This document shows positions 54,829-63,384 of a stretch of DNA of 64,000 bases, one piece after another. This DNA comes from Tumebacillus algifaecis (GTDB lineage Bacteria; Bacillota; Bacilli; Tumebacillales; Tumebacillaceae), in assembly GCF_002243515.1 (NCBI RefSeq), contig NZ_CP022657.1, forward strand, positions 4,248,501-4,312,500. Reading direction: 5' to 3'. The position numbers and the translations under genes were made by a program. The stretch's first letter is position 1. Each line of letters starts with the position of its first letter. The notes beneath the pieces were generated by a model, which saw only the letters and a list, made by a program, of their open reading frames with translations, searched no databases and had not been told where the DNA came from.

Positions 54829-55989
54829 TCAATCCCCCATTTTGGATAATTCGAAAGATTTCGATGCCCTTTTATAGTACAGTAACGCATTCTCATTGTC
54901 ACCACACTCCTCCGAAATTTCACCAAGACGAGAGGAGATACGAGCTGTTAGTTGGTGGTCGTCTGTATGTTTAGACACCGAAAAAGCAGCTTCGAGTAGC
55001 GTTGTGCTGTTGGACGTTTCACACTGAGAAAGCAAAAATAGAAATTCTGCGTGATGCGGCGGCGAATACGATTTGTCTACAAAGGGTATGCATTTTCTAA
55101 TAATGATCGATGCGTCATTGAATCTTTGTTGTTTAACAAGCAGTTTCGCCAGAGAGACACCTGTGAATCCTATGGAATGACGGACATTAAGACTGAAGGC
55201 AATGCTGTTTGCTTCTTGATAAAACAATGTCGCGTTCTCGAAATCCCCTTGGCGTTCATAAATCTCACCGATGTTCTGGATTGCTTGCAATTCATCTTTC
55301 AAAAGGCGCTTTTCCTTGTAGAAACCTCTTGTAAACATATGCATTTCAAGTGCGGAGGTGAGATCCCCGATTTTACCGTAAATTACCCCGAGCATTTGTT
55401 TGATTCTACACAGCATAACCTCGTCGATTGTATGTTGTTCAGCTCTACGATAAAAAGTCAGCGCCTTATGGTAGTCTTGCAAGTGGTAATGGCACAGGGC
55501 TATGTTATACAACGTCTTGAAATAATATTCAGACGTTACATTGGATACTTCACCTAGTAATTCTTCCAATAATTCAAGCGCCTTCCTATGTTTCCCCTGT
55601 AGCATCATGATCCGGACAAGTGCGGTTAAGAGGTATTCTCTCAATTTGTCCGGTAAATCCCTTGCGATGAGATCTTCAGTTAGCTCTTGTGCTTTCAAGG
55701 GATCACCCGATCCGCCTTTGAAGCATGACTCAATAATAAGCATTGTCTCTTGTACGTCATTTGCATCTGTATAGAAATACCCAACCGGAACATTTAGCAT
55801 TTCGGTTAATTCCCTAAGATCGCTCGCAGAAGCAACGGTCTTTCCGGATTCGATATTACTGAGTTTTGTATGGCTAAACGATAATTTTTCAGCGAGCTGG
55901 CGAGCCGATTTGTATCCTCTCATAATTCTAGCCCGCTGAACGTTGCGACCAACCATCACTCTCATAGGCATAGCATTGTCAAATTTCAC
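54829..55989 (-). CDS. RRNPP-family peptide receptor (HTH + TPR)
   Basis: 386 residues. XRE HTH at 15-65 (NVQRARIMRGYKSARQLAEKLSFSHTKLSNIESGKTVASASDLRELTEML), then about seven TPR units at 75-380 (e.g. YFKTLYNIALCHYHLQDYHKALTFYRRAEQ, QAIQNIGEIYERQGDFENATLFYQEANS, LGEISEECGDNENALLYYKRA). This matches PlcR/NprR/AimR-type receptors that change DNA binding when an imported peptide occupies the TPR groove. GTG 55989 follows GGTGA. It has its own promoter with an operator-like inverted repeat and is coupled to the propeptide gene. Confidence 0.88.
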   Translation of the reverse strand: MKFDNAMPMRVMVGRNVQRARIMRGYKSARQLAEKLSFSHTKLSNIESGKTVASASDLRELTEMLNVPVGYFYTDANDVQETMLIIESCFKGGSGDPLKAQELTEDLIARDLPDKLREYLLTALVRIMMLQGKHRKALELLEELLGEVSNVTSEYYFKTLYNIALCHYHLQDYHKALTFYRRAEQHTIDEVMLCRIKQMLGVIYGKIGDLTSALEMHMFTRGFYKEKRLLKDELQAIQNIGEIYERQGDFENATLFYQEANSIAFSLNVRHSIGFTGVSLAKLLVKQQRFNDASIIIRKCIPFVDKSYSPPHHAEFLFLLSQCETSNSTTLLEAAFSVSKHTDDHQLTARISSRLGEISEECGDNENALLYYKRASKSFELSKMGD

Positions 55990-56022
55990 TTTTTCACCGC
56001 CGTCTCAACATTCTTGATATTA

Positions 56023-56057
56023 ATAGTACCCCTTGTTTCATTTACAATCAACAAGGG
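56023..56057 (-). promoter_or_regulatory. Promoter and inverted-repeat operator of the receptor gene
   Basis: Minus strand TTGATT (56046-56051), 17-bp spacer, TACTAT (56023-56028). CCCTTGTT (56030-56037) and AACAAGGG (56050-56057) are perfect 8-bp arms with 12-bp spacer, 20 bp centre to centre, covering the -35; a fitting site for autoregulation. Confidence 0.65.
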
Positions 56058-56092
56058 TTTTAAAAAAAGAACGAGACATCTTTATACAAATA

Positions 56093-56117
56093 AAGACTAC
56101 CAGCGCTCGGCAGTCTT
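56093..56117. terminator. Hairpin between receptor promoter and integrase
   Basis: AAGACT / AGTCTT with paired interior; T-rich flank on the minus strand (TTTATTTG). The 290 bp 56100-56390 hold otherwise only this, a second imperfect stem near 56248-56280, and the integrase promoter. Confidence 0.4.
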
Positions 56118-56298
56118 CATTTGGTTGTGTAAAAATTGAATTTTCTACACTTCCCTACCTATTTCGAAATCCGGTCGTTTTTTCTGATCTAAAATTCACT
56201 AGTCCAAATTAACTAAATCTCATCAAAAATGTCCCATATAGCAGAAATGACCACTCGCAAGCAAAGCGAGTAGTCATCCAGCACCAGCACCCTCCTAA

Positions 56299-56353
56299 TT
56301 GGAAGGTAATATACAAGTCCTATTCTATCACATCGAAGCGGATGCTAGAATAG
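56299..56353 (+). promoter_or_regulatory. Integrase promoter with inverted repeat
   Basis: TTGGAA (56299-56304), 16-bp spacer, TATTCT (56321-56326). CTATTCTA (56320-56327) and TAGAATAG (56346-56353) form perfect 8-bp arms over the -10 and start region, a candidate operator. Confidence 0.5.
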
Positions 56354-56391
56354 ACCTACCAGCACAACTTTCTAAATAGGAGGTTTTGTAC

Positions 56392-57663
56392 ATGGCTGCA
56401 AAAGGAAAAGGCAGGAGAAGTAAAGGCACCGGCAGCGTTTTTGAAGAGAAAGTACGCGGGGTGAAAACTGGCAACTATGTTGTGAAGTTCAACCTTGGCC
56501 CACGTGACCCGATTACAGGTAAGCGTCCGCAAAAGGAAATCAGTCATCTCGTGGACGAAGAAGGTAACTGGGTGGACGAGAAAGGAGCCCGTGTTGATAA
56601 GTCTCGGCGCGTAAAGATTACAACACAAAAACAAGCAAACAAAATACTAAGGGACATGCTGCGCAGGGTTGATCAAGGGGACTTAGCACCGCCATCAATC
56701 GGTGGTGACGTCACTGTCGATCAGGTATTCGACTTATACCTTGAACAGTATGTTCGTTTGTTTTTGGAAGCAGATACTTACAAATCCCAAAAATCATGCT
56801 TGGTCCCTGTCAGGAAAGAGTTCGGGCATATGATAGCGAAGGAACTACAGCCAATCCAATTTCAGCAATTTCTTACGAAATGCCTGAAGGCCGGAAAAGC
56901 AAAGTCCACAGTGAAGAGGCATTATGATGTCGCGAAGTCGGCTTTTGAAGCCGCGAAGCGTTGGCGACTAATTAAAGAAAACCCTCTCGACGATGTGATC
57001 GCCCCGAGACTTGAGGAAGGCGAAGCTAGATTTCTAACACGGGAAGAATTCGATGCGATAATATCAGAAATTAAGAGGTCTAGAAGTTCCCATTTGGCAG
57101 AAATGTTCATCCTTGGATGTGTTATGGGTATGAGACGCGGTGAATTATGTGGATTGAAATGGGAAGATGTCGACCTGGAACGTCGCGTCCTAACTGTACG
57201 TCGCGCAATTAAACGTGGGTATGATAAAACATGGGAAGAGGGACCAACAAAAACCAAAAAGTCACGTACGCTTCATTACGGAGACCTTGTGGCGGATATC
57301 CTTGACAACCAAGTGAAAAGACAGAAGAAAGAGCGCTTTCAAGCAGGTGCGGCGTACAACGGGTTAGGATATGTCTTCGCAAAACCACTTGGAGATCACA
57401 ATAACCCCGGTGGATTGACGAAATTTATGCAGCGCGTTACAACACGCTGTAATTTGGAAGGTGTTACTATCCACACCCTCCGTCACACGTTCGCTTCATG
57501 GTTGATCGAAGGTGGAGTGAACTTGTTCAAGATCAAAGAGGCCCTTGGTCACTCGTCGCTAAATATGACAGCTCGCTATTCTCACGTTTACCCGAATGAT
57601 ACGGAAGTATCAACGAAGATGGATGCCGCTGTCACGACAGCGCTCAAAAAACACATAATTTGA
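56392..57663 (+). CDS. int: Tyrosine recombinase / phage integrase
   Basis: 423 residues. N-terminal arm-binding region (MAAKGKGRRSKGTGSVFEEK) with an unusual acidic/basic insert near 52-74 (LVDEEGNWVDEKGARVDK), core-binding SAM-like domain 105-200, catalytic domain with R248 (GMRRGEL), H361 and R364 (HTLRHTFAS), H387 (LGHSS) and nucleophile Y396 (ARYSHVY). AGGAGG is 8 bp before ATG 56392; the frame from 56386 is not preferred. It lies next to attR and drives integration and, with Xis, excision. Confidence 0.96.
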   Translation: MAAKGKGRRSKGTGSVFEEKVRGVKTGNYVVKFNLGPRDPITGKRPQKEISHLVDEEGNWVDEKGARVDKSRRVKITTQKQANKILRDMLRRVDQGDLAPPSIGGDVTVDQVFDLYLEQYVRLFLEADTYKSQKSCLVPVRKEFGHMIAKELQPIQFQQFLTKCLKAGKAKSTVKRHYDVAKSAFEAAKRWRLIKENPLDDVIAPRLEEGEARFLTREEFDAIISEIKRSRSSHLAEMFILGCVMGMRRGELCGLKWEDVDLERRVLTVRRAIKRGYDKTWEEGPTKTKKSRTLHYGDLVADILDNQVKRQKKERFQAGAAYNGLGYVFAKPLGDHNNPGGLTKFMQRVTTRCNLEGVTIHTLRHTFASWLIEGGVNLFKIKEALGHSSLNMTARYSHVYPNDTEVSTKMDAAVTTALKKHII

Positions 57664-57670
57664 GCGCAAT

Positions 57671-57690
57671 GTTAGGACATAGTTAGGACA
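57671..57690. promoter_or_regulatory. Integrase arm-type sites, right
   Basis: GTTAGGACA at 57671-57679 and 57682-57690, 11 bp apart, right after the integrase stop and identical to the octamer near the left core. Confidence 0.65.
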
Positions 57691-57757
57691 CGCTTAACGC
57701 AAAGCTCGTAAACCCTTGATATTTCAAGGGTTTACCGCCATTCGAACACAGATTTCC

Positions 57758-57770
57758 GTTGTTATGCCAA
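57758..57770. repeat. Candidate att core, right copy
   Basis: GTTGTTATGCCAA, matching 6348-6360. It ends the prophage; host sequence with a Fur box follows. The core lies in an intergenic region, not in a tRNA. Confidence 0.75.
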
Positions 57771-57802
57771 GAAAAGGGGATAAACCTACTTCTGATTATA
57801 GT

Positions 57803-57821
57803 GATAATGATTCTCATTGTC
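57803..57821 (+). promoter_or_regulatory. Fur box
   Basis: A 19-bp match to GATAATGAT-N-ATCATTATC with three mismatches (GATAATGAT T CTCATTGTC), 102 bp before the acetyltransferase start. Confidence 0.7.
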
Positions 57822-57922
57822 AATTGCCTGCTCAATATTTCTCTGCTCAACTTGATTGACAATAACAGGTCCGAACCGTACCTTTAGAAGTAACTAGCAG
57901 TTCGGAGGAGGCGAGATCGAAG

Positions 57923-58750
57923 ATGGAACGCACATTTCCGATTGTAACACCAGAATTGGCCAAGCGATTAGAAGCGGTTGAGCATGTGGGGTTGGTTCGG
58001 CGCGTGGAAGCTTTGCAGACAGATGAGAGCAAACGGGAGTCTGTGTCGCTGAAGCGCTTTGGCAATGGTACCGCGCTGATCAACAAAAAGAACCCGTGGT
58101 CTTTTATCAATAAAGTGATCGGGTTGCAGGTCGAAGATTTACCTTTGTTGCCAGAGATCGTGGAGTACTATGCGGCACATGATGTGACCTGTCGCATCAA
58201 GACCAACCCGGCGTATGCGACAGGTGAGTTCTTGGCGGCGCTGTCGGCACACGGATTCGTTGCCGAAGAATTTTCCGATTCGACGATGTATGGTGTCGCA
58301 ACGGAAGACATCCCACCGCTGCCGGAAGGAATCACGATCCAGAAATTGACGTACGACCAGATGGATCAGTTCGCTCAGCTCTACACGCAGGCGATGAACC
58401 AACCGCCGGCACGCGCCGCCAGTATCGCCCATAACAACCGCCTGATCGCTGCGGCCAACTCAGGCTACCATTATTACACCGCAGCTGTGGACGGAGTGCC
58501 AGCCAGTGTGGCGATGATGTTTCTGCTCGACGGGGTCGCTTCGTTTTGCACAGCGGCTACACTCTCCGACTATCGCGGGCACGGGTTGCAGCAGGCGCTG
58601 ATCAATCGGCGGATTCAAGATGCCGCTCGCCTCGGCTGTGAGCTTATTGTCGCCCAAGCGGCCTTCAACAGCCCCAGCCATCGCAACATGCTGCGATCGG
58701 GAATGCAGGTCGCATTTACTGATCTTATGTTTAAGTTGCCACGCGAATAG
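57923..58750 (+). CDS. GNAT-family N-acetyltransferase
   Basis: 275 residues. The acetyl-CoA loop DYRGHGLQQALINRRI (Q/R-x-x-G-x-G/A) lies near 215-230, followed by FNSPSHRNMLRSGMQVAF. The N-terminal half resembles a second, degenerate GNAT fold. GGAGGAGG precedes ATG. A Fur box upstream suggests iron-repressed expression and perhaps a link to siderophore or iron-stress metabolism; substrate unknown. Prophage insertion has placed the att site 153 bp before its start. Confidence 0.85.
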   Translation: MERTFPIVTPELAKRLEAVEHVGLVRRVEALQTDESKRESVSLKRFGNGTALINKKNPWSFINKVIGLQVEDLPLLPEIVEYYAAHDVTCRIKTNPAYATGEFLAALSAHGFVAEEFSDSTMYGVATEDIPPLPEGITIQKLTYDQMDQFAQLYTQAMNQPPARAASIAHNNRLIAAANSGYHYYTAAVDGVPASVAMMFLLDGVASFCTAATLSDYRGHGLQQALINRRIQDAARLGCELIVAQAAFNSPSHRNMLRSGMQVAFTDLMFKLPRE

Positions 58751-58779
58751 CCGTCAGCTCGATGCTGACGGCTTTTTTT
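58750..58779 (+). terminator. Terminator of the GNAT gene
   Basis: GCCGTCAGC-TCGAT-GCTGACGGC followed by seven T. Confidence 0.9.
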
Positions 58780-58786
58780 CGCGGCC

Positions 58787-59578
58787 TCACGGTGTCGAGT
58801 AGGTGAAAGCGGGCAAACGATGGAGTTTGGACACGACCTGACCGCCTGCGATCACAGCTTCGAGGCGGAGCGGTGCATCGGTCGAATTGACAAACCGAAA
58901 ATCAAGCTCTGGGTAGGAGACGGTGGCATCATGCCCAGGGGCGACATAACCGACCGGCAAGCTGTGCGTATAGCGCTCGGTGATCTGCAGACCCGCATTC
59001 AACACCGTATTGTACAGCGTCGAGGACACTTGGCAGATCCCACCGCCATACCCTTGTTCAAATTTTTTGCCGACGATCACCGTTGCCAACTGCCACCCGC
59101 CACTCGGGTCGTTCGAATCGCCCAACGTGTCGTTAAAGGACAGCTCTTCACCCGGTAGCAAAATAAGGCCGTTCAACTTGGCGTTGGCCAGTTCTATGTT
59201 CTTCACCCGCCCTTCGGCGTTGTGCCCGGCGAGTGACGTTTGAAACGAAGCGACTGCGACTCCTGCGCTGCTGGGAAGCTGTTGTAGATACGCTTGGTAT
59301 TGTTCGTTTAGGTCACGTTGGACCCGGTTGTCCTGCTGCCTCGGCATCACGTTCTCGACCGGGACAAATTTTGCATATTCTGCTTGGATCGGCTGCGGTC
59401 GTACCGGATCGGACGCGTTCGGCAACACAGGTGCCGCCGCTTCGACCGGCTGTAGAATCGGATTGGTGCTCCCCGCTGTATACCAATACGCCGCTGCCAC
59501 AACCCCGACTGTCAACAGGCTGCAGCAAGTGGCGGTGAGCAGCCATCCTTGCTTTTGTCTCTGTTTGTTCTTGTTCAC
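58787..59578 (-). CDS. VanW-domain exported protein
   Basis: 263 residues. A membrane anchor (GWLLTATCCSLLTVGVVAAAYWY), a Pro-rich linker, then the VanW domain: RVKNIELANAKLNGLILLPGEELSFNDTLG, YGGGICQVSSTLYNTVLNAGL, ERYTHSLPVGYVAPGHDATVSYPELDFRFVNST. Cys in GGICQ is conserved in the family. GTG 59578 follows GGAGGG at 7 bp; ATG 59602 has no ribosome site. Biochemical role of VanW domains is unsettled; the name does not imply vancomycin resistance. Confidence 0.9.
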   Translation of the reverse strand: MNKNKQRQKQGWLLTATCCSLLTVGVVAAAYWYTAGSTNPILQPVEAAAPVLPNASDPVRPQPIQAEYAKFVPVENVMPRQQDNRVQRDLNEQYQAYLQQLPSSAGVAVASFQTSLAGHNAEGRVKNIELANAKLNGLILLPGEELSFNDTLGDSNDPSGGWQLATVIVGKKFEQGYGGGICQVSSTLYNTVLNAGLQITERYTHSLPVGYVAPGHDATVSYPELDFRFVNSTDAPLRLEAVIAGGQVVSKLHRLPAFTYSTP

Positions 59579-59660
59579 CCTACACCCCTCCGTCTTCATC
59601 ACTATATGGAAAGACGTGGAAGATCATGTCCAGGTTACAAGGCGTTCGCCACTTTTTAAA

Positions 59661-59697
59661 AAATCAAAAACCCACGCGGGAGATCCGCATGGGTTTT
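59661..59697. terminator. Terminator between CuA lipoprotein and VanW genes
   Basis: CCCATGCGG / CCGCGTGGG stem with TTTTTGATTTTTT on the minus strand; usable both ways. Confidence 0.75.
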
Positions 59698-59735
59698 GAT
59701 TCATTCGCTAGTTGTGCATGTTCGAACGTCGATGA

Positions 59736-60185
59736 TTAGTCTACCACTTTCAAAGTTGCAGCCATTGCGCTGTGGCCAGTGCCGCAAGCTACGGTGCAGA
59801 CCAGTTTCAGGTCGCCCGCTTTGTCCGGTGTGAAGACGACCGTTTCCGTTTTACCCGGCGGGATGTTCTTGATCTTCGCGTCTGTGCCCATAACGGTCAG
59901 ACCGTGCAGACCTTCTTTGCCGCTGACCACCAGTTTGACCGGTTGGCCTTTTTTGACTTCGGTCTTATCGAGTTCCCAGCTCCAGTTGACAGCGGTCACA
60001 TTGACCACTTGCTCGTTGCCGCTCGCTTCGGTGTTCTTATTCGTATCGGTAGAACCAGAGTTCTTTTGCTCCGTGTTGTTTTTCGTGGTGTCGTCTGTCG
60101 CCTGCTTATCCGAACCGCAGCCCGTCATAATCATCCCAAATGCGACAGCCGTCGCAGCGATCAATGCAAAACGATTTTTTTTCAT
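59736..60185 (-). CDS. CuA-type cupredoxin lipoprotein
   Basis: 149 residues. Lipobox MTGC at 20-23, Asp/Asn/Thr-rich linker, then a cupredoxin domain: WSWELDKTEVKKGQPVKLVVSGKEGLHGLTV (first His) and CTVACGTGHSAM, exactly the C-x3-C-x3-H-x2-M binuclear CuA motif of cytochrome oxidase subunit II. It has no COX2 transmembrane pair, so it is a lipid-anchored stand-alone CuA carrier or copper donor on the outer membrane face. Monocistronic with good AGGAGG and terminator. Confidence 0.88.
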   Translation of the reverse strand: MKKNRFALIAATAVAFGMIMTGCGSDKQATDDTTKNNTEQKNSGSTDTNKNTEASGNEQVVNVTAVNWSWELDKTEVKKGQPVKLVVSGKEGLHGLTVMGTDAKIKNIPPGKTETVVFTPDKAGDLKLVCTVACGTGHSAMAATLKVVD

Positions 60186-60316
60186 TTCGCTTACGCCTCC
60201 TTTTTTACAATTTCATCATACACCTTTTGATGCAAGTTCGAAATGATAATTCGCACAGTAAGCATGAACGATTTGTGAAGAAGATCACAATGTTTTGAAT
60301 GAACGATGTAAAGGGA

Positions 60317-60350
60317 CAAAAAGCGCCTTCCTGCGTGGCAGGAAAGCGCT
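60317..60350 (-). terminator. Terminator of tkt
   Basis: AAGCGCTTTCCTGC / GCAGGAAGGCGCTTTTT on the minus strand, 25 bp past the tkt stop. Confidence 0.85.
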
Positions 60351-60374
60351 TGATTTGCAAAATCCGTTTGAAGT

Positions 60375-62372
60375 TTACAGCACTTTGTTGACGTGTTCGA
60401 TCACATTTTCGACGGTGAATCCGTACTCGGAGATTACACGGTCGCCAGGCGCCGATGCGCCGAACGTATCGATCCCGATCACGACACCGCCGTCGCCGAC
60501 ATAGCGTTCCCAACCGAACGTGGAGCCCATCTCGATGCCCACGCGCGCCTTGACGGACGGCGGGAGCACCGAGTCTTTGTATTCTTTGGACTGTTTGTTG
60601 AACAGTTCCATGCTCGGCATCGAAACGACGCGGGCAGCGATTCCTTTTTCGGCAAGCGCTTGTTGGGCGCTGACAGCGAGCGCCACTTCCGAACCGGTGG
60701 CGATCAGGATCACTTGCGGATCGCCATTCGCTGCGTCGGAGAGGACATAGGCGCCTTTGCTCAAGCCTGTGCCTGCCTTTTCTGCGGTACCAGCCAGCAC
60801 GGGCAGTTTTTGACGAGTGAGCACCATCGCGACCGGGGTGTCCTGTTGCGAGAGTGCGAAGCGGTACGCTTCCATCGTTTCGTTGGCATCAGCTGGACGA
60901 AGGGTGACCAGACCCGGAATGACGCGCATCGCCGCCAGATGTTCGACCGGCTCATGCGTCGGGCCATCTTCGCCGACAGCGATCGAGTCGTGTGTCAGCA
61001 CGTACAGCACGGGGAGCTTCATCAACGCAGACAGACGGACTGCCGGGCGCAGGTAATCGGAGAAGACGAAGAAGGTAGCGCCATACGGACGAACGCCGCC
61101 ATGCAGAGCCAAACCGTTCAACGCCGCTGCCATCGCGAACTCACGCACGCCAAACCAGACGTTGCGACCCGCGTAGTTGGCTTGCTCGAAGACCGGGTAG
61201 TCTTTTAACGTCGTGTTGTTCGAACCTGCCAAGTCGGCAGAGCCGCCGAAGAGCGACGGGAGATTTTTCGCGATCGCATTCAACGCCAAGCCTGATGCTT
61301 CACGGGTTGCCAGTTGCGGTGCGTCCGGCTGGTAGACCGGAATGTGTTGGTCCCAGCCTTCTGGAAGCTCATGTTTCATCGCTTGCAACAGTTGCTTCGC
61401 CAGCTCCGGATACGCTTCTTCATACTCTGCGAAGCGTTCATTCCACTCCGCTTCCTTTTGGCCGCCTTGTGCGGTGATCTGTGCATAATGGTCGCGTACT
61501 TCGGACGGAACGTGGAACGGCTCGTGCGGCCAGCCATAGAACTCTTTGGTCAGGCGGACTTCTTCGTCGCCGAGCGGAGCGCCGTGTACTTTGTTGGTGC
61601 CCGCTTTGTTCGGAGAGCCGTGGCCGATGATCGTGCGGATTTCGATCAGGGTCGGGCGGTTCTTGTCCGCTTGTGCTTCGCGAATGGCATTGCCGATCGC
61701 CTGAATGTCGGTGCCCTCTTCGACGCGCAGGTACTGCCAGCCACAGGATTCGAAGCGTTGCTGCACATTTTCGGTGAACGACATGGAGAGTTGGCCATCG
61801 AGCGAGATGTCGTTCGAATCGTAGAGCACGACCAATTTACCAAGCCCCATGTGCCCAGCCATCGAAATCGCTTCTGCTGCTACGCCTTCCATCAGGTCGC
61901 CGTCGCCGCAGATCGCGTAGGTGTAGTGGTTGATGATCTCATGGCCCTCGCGGTTGTAAGTCGCGGCCAGATGCGCTTCAGCCATCGCCATCCCGACCGA
62001 CATCGCGATACCTTGTCCAAGCGGACCGGTGGTCGCTTCTACGCCCGCCGTGTGGCCGTACTCTGGGTGCCCTGGCGTTTTGCTGCCCCACTGGCGGAAA
62101 TTTTTCAACTCCTCAAGTTCGAGGCCGTAGCCAGTCAGGTGCAACATGCTGTAAAGCATTGCGGAGCCGTGCCCTGCCGACAGAACGAAGCGGTCGCGAT
62201 CGACCCATTGCGGGTTGGCCGGGTTGTGCTTCAAATGGTTGGTCCACAGTTCGTAGGTCATCGGCGCAGCGCCCATCGGCAAACCTGGATGGCCGGATTT
62301 TGCCTTTTCGATCATATCGATGGAAAGCGTGCGGATCGCATTGATTGCAAGTTGTTCGATGTTTGCAGTCAT
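60375..62372 (-). CDS. tkt: Transketolase
   Basis: 665 residues, full length. It moves two-carbon units between sugar phosphates in the pentose phosphate pathway. TPP motif [10 protein letters not shown] near 157 with DSNDI about 28 residues later; catalytic His residues in SGHPGLP (26-32) and [10 protein letters not shown]; pyrimidine domain [17 protein letters not shown]-terminal domain start. ATG follows AAGGGG. Single-gene unit. Confidence 0.97.
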   Translation of the reverse strand: MTANIEQLAINAIRTLSIDMIEKAKSGHPGLPMGAAPMTYELWTNHLKHNPANPQWVDRDRFVLSAGHGSAMLYSMLHLTGYGLELEELKNFRQWGSKTPGHPEYGHTAGVEATTGPLGQGIAMSVGMAMAEAHLAATYNREGHEIINHYTYAICGDGDLMEGVAAEAISMAGHMGLGKLVVLYDSNDISLDGQLSMSFTENVQQRFESCGWQYLRVEEGTDIQAIGNAIREAQADKNRPTLIEIRTIIGHGSPNKAGTNKVHGAPLGDEEVRLTKEFYGWPHEPFHVPSEVRDHYAQITAQGGQKEAEWNERFAEYEEAYPELAKQLLQAMKHELPEGWDQHIPVYQPDAPQLATREASGLALNAIAKNLPSLFGGSADLAGSNNTTLKDYPVFEQANYAGRNVWFGVREFAMAAALNGLALHGGVRPYGATFFVFSDYLRPAVRLSALMKLPVLYVLTHDSIAVGEDGPTHEPVEHLAAMRVIPGLVTLRPADANETMEAYRFALSQQDTPVAMVLTRQKLPVLAGTAEKAGTGLSKGAYVLSDAANGDPQVILIATGSEVALAVSAQQALAEKGIAARVVSMPSMELFNKQSKEYKDSVLPPSVKARVGIEMGSTFGWERYVGDGGVVIGIDTFGASAPGDRVISEYGFTVENVIEHVNKVL

Positions 62373-62413
62373 TTCAGAAACCCCTTCCTTGAACCTGTTA
62401 TGTAATGCACAGA

Positions 62414-62456
62414 CTGTACAGGCAAGTACACGTAGTATGTACTGCGTGGCGTACAG
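62414..62456. promoter_or_regulatory. Nested inverted repeats in the tkt leader
   Basis: CTGTAC (62414-62419)/GTACAG (62451-62456) enclose AGTAC (62425-62429)/GTACT (62439-62443). It could form a hairpin with internal loop or two operator half-sites about 50 bp upstream of tkt. Confidence 0.35.
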
Positions 62457-62540
62457 ACTAGCTTGGTGATTGTTTCCTCCAAAAGCAGTGTAACATTGTG
62501 TCCATACCCTGTAAAGAAAGGGAAAAGCGAAGCGTTGACA

Positions 62541-62575
62541 AAAGGGCCTCCGCGATCAAACTCGGTGTGCGGGGC
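62541..62575 (-). terminator. Terminator of gerQ
   Basis: GC-rich stem (GGGCCCCGC / GCGGAGGCCC) with TTTTG on the minus strand, 30 bp after the gerQ stop. Confidence 0.55.
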
Positions 62576-62602
62576 CCCTCTGTCATGCCATCTGTTGTCC
62601 GG

Positions 62603-63127
62603 TTATTCTTCTTCGCGAGCGCTCGGGTACGCCCGCATCTCACCGGTGGTGAGCACTTTTTTGATCTGTGGAGGCACTGGGACTTCCGGATAATTGATCG
62701 GCTCATCAAATTCCACCCAGCTCAAGTTGATCATCAGAAGCAGGAAACGTTTTCCCGTCTTCGGATCGCTCAAAATGATATGGTCACGGCCTGCCGTTTC
62801 GACGCGGCCGCGGAAAACAACCGAATTCCACTCTTTACTGCCTTCCACCGTATAATAGAACGTACCAACTTTGCCTCTGTTGAACCGGAGAATATTTTCA
62901 ATGTAGGATTCCTCTTGAATCCCTTGGTCCGGTTGAACGACGACAGGCGTCCCGCCCGGTTGCATCATCGGTGGTTGCATCATCCCCGGTTGCGTCACTT
63001 GTGCGCCCGGTTGATACATCGGCATGGTAGCGGGTTGCATAAAAGGTATGCCTGTTTTAGGCTGGAAGCCAAATGGATTCTGAGGTTGCCGGAAATCATC
63101 ATCACAGCAGTTGTAGTACAAAACCAT
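62603..63127 (-). CDS. gerQ: Spore coat protein GerQ
   Basis: 174 residues. Pro/Gln/Met-rich variable N-terminus (MPMYQPGAQVTQPGMMQPP) then the GerQ domain: YIENILRFNRGKVGTFYYTVEGSKEWNSVVFRGRVETAGRDHIILSDPKTGKRFLLLMINLSWVEFDEPI. In Bacillus GerQ is cross-linked by transglutaminase and needed to place the CwlJ germination hydrolase; no cwlJ is visible beside it here. It shows that the host makes endospores. Confidence 0.93.
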   Translation of the reverse strand: MVLYYNCCDDDFRQPQNPFGFQPKTGIPFMQPATMPMYQPGAQVTQPGMMQPPMMQPGGTPVVVQPDQGIQEESYIENILRFNRGKVGTFYYTVEGSKEWNSVVFRGRVETAGRDHIILSDPKTGKRFLLLMINLSWVEFDEPINYPEVPVPPQIKKVLTTGEMRAYPSAREEE

Positions 63128-63344
63128 TCATCTCCTTTTAGAAGCAATGTTCTCCCGAACGTTACACCTACATGGTATATCCGTCTATGGGTTTTTGTGA
63201 CAACAAATATGAGCCCCACTGCTGGACGAGACGGCGTCTTTTTGTGTAGGCGTTGTTAGAACCCCTTTTTTAGGGGCAATCGTGTCATGCAACCTATTCT
63301 GCTTTCGCATCAAACTTTGCACTTCATTGCTTAACCTCGGACAA
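63128..63344. other. gerQ upstream region, no gene seen
   Basis: 217 bp of mixed sequence. It holds the gerQ leader (AAAGGAGAT before ATG) and a short CCCCT-TTTTTT-AGGGG hairpin near 63261-63277. No convincing promoter or ORF; a sporulation-sigma promoter is expected but not clear. Confidence 0.3.
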
Positions 63345-63373
63345 ACAAAAAAACCCAGTTCATTGAACTGAGT
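63345..63373 (-). terminator. Terminator after 5S-like unit 1
   Basis: ACTCAGTTCA / TGAACTGGGT stem followed by TTTTTTTG on the minus strand. Confidence 0.8.
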
Positions 63374-63384
63374 CCTCGGATTTA

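Larger units (their letters stand above)
6348..57770. mobile_element. Complete-looking contractile-tail prophage, about 51.4 kb
   Basis: The element is bounded by a 13-bp direct repeat, has a tyrosine integrase at its right end, a switch region, replication, packaging, head, tail and lysis genes in the usual order, nearly all on the minus strand. Sheath, tube, LysM hub and baseplate J genes are of the PBSX/Xkd type, so a myovirus morphology is inferred. Every essential structural class is found without obvious decay; the only broken reading frame seen is in the Panacea antitoxin. It has split the arg operon promoter region from the GNAT gene that would be its divergent neighbour. Confidence 0.93.

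Noticed and set aside
58787..59578. VanW read as vancomycin resistance
   Set aside because: No vanR/S/H/A/X genes; the domain is common in exported Firmicutes proteins without resistance.
61314..62405. Long plus-strand open frame (363 codons) opposite tkt
   Set aside because: Shadow of the GC-rich tkt gene; composition is Arg/His/Phe-rich and there is no ribosome site.
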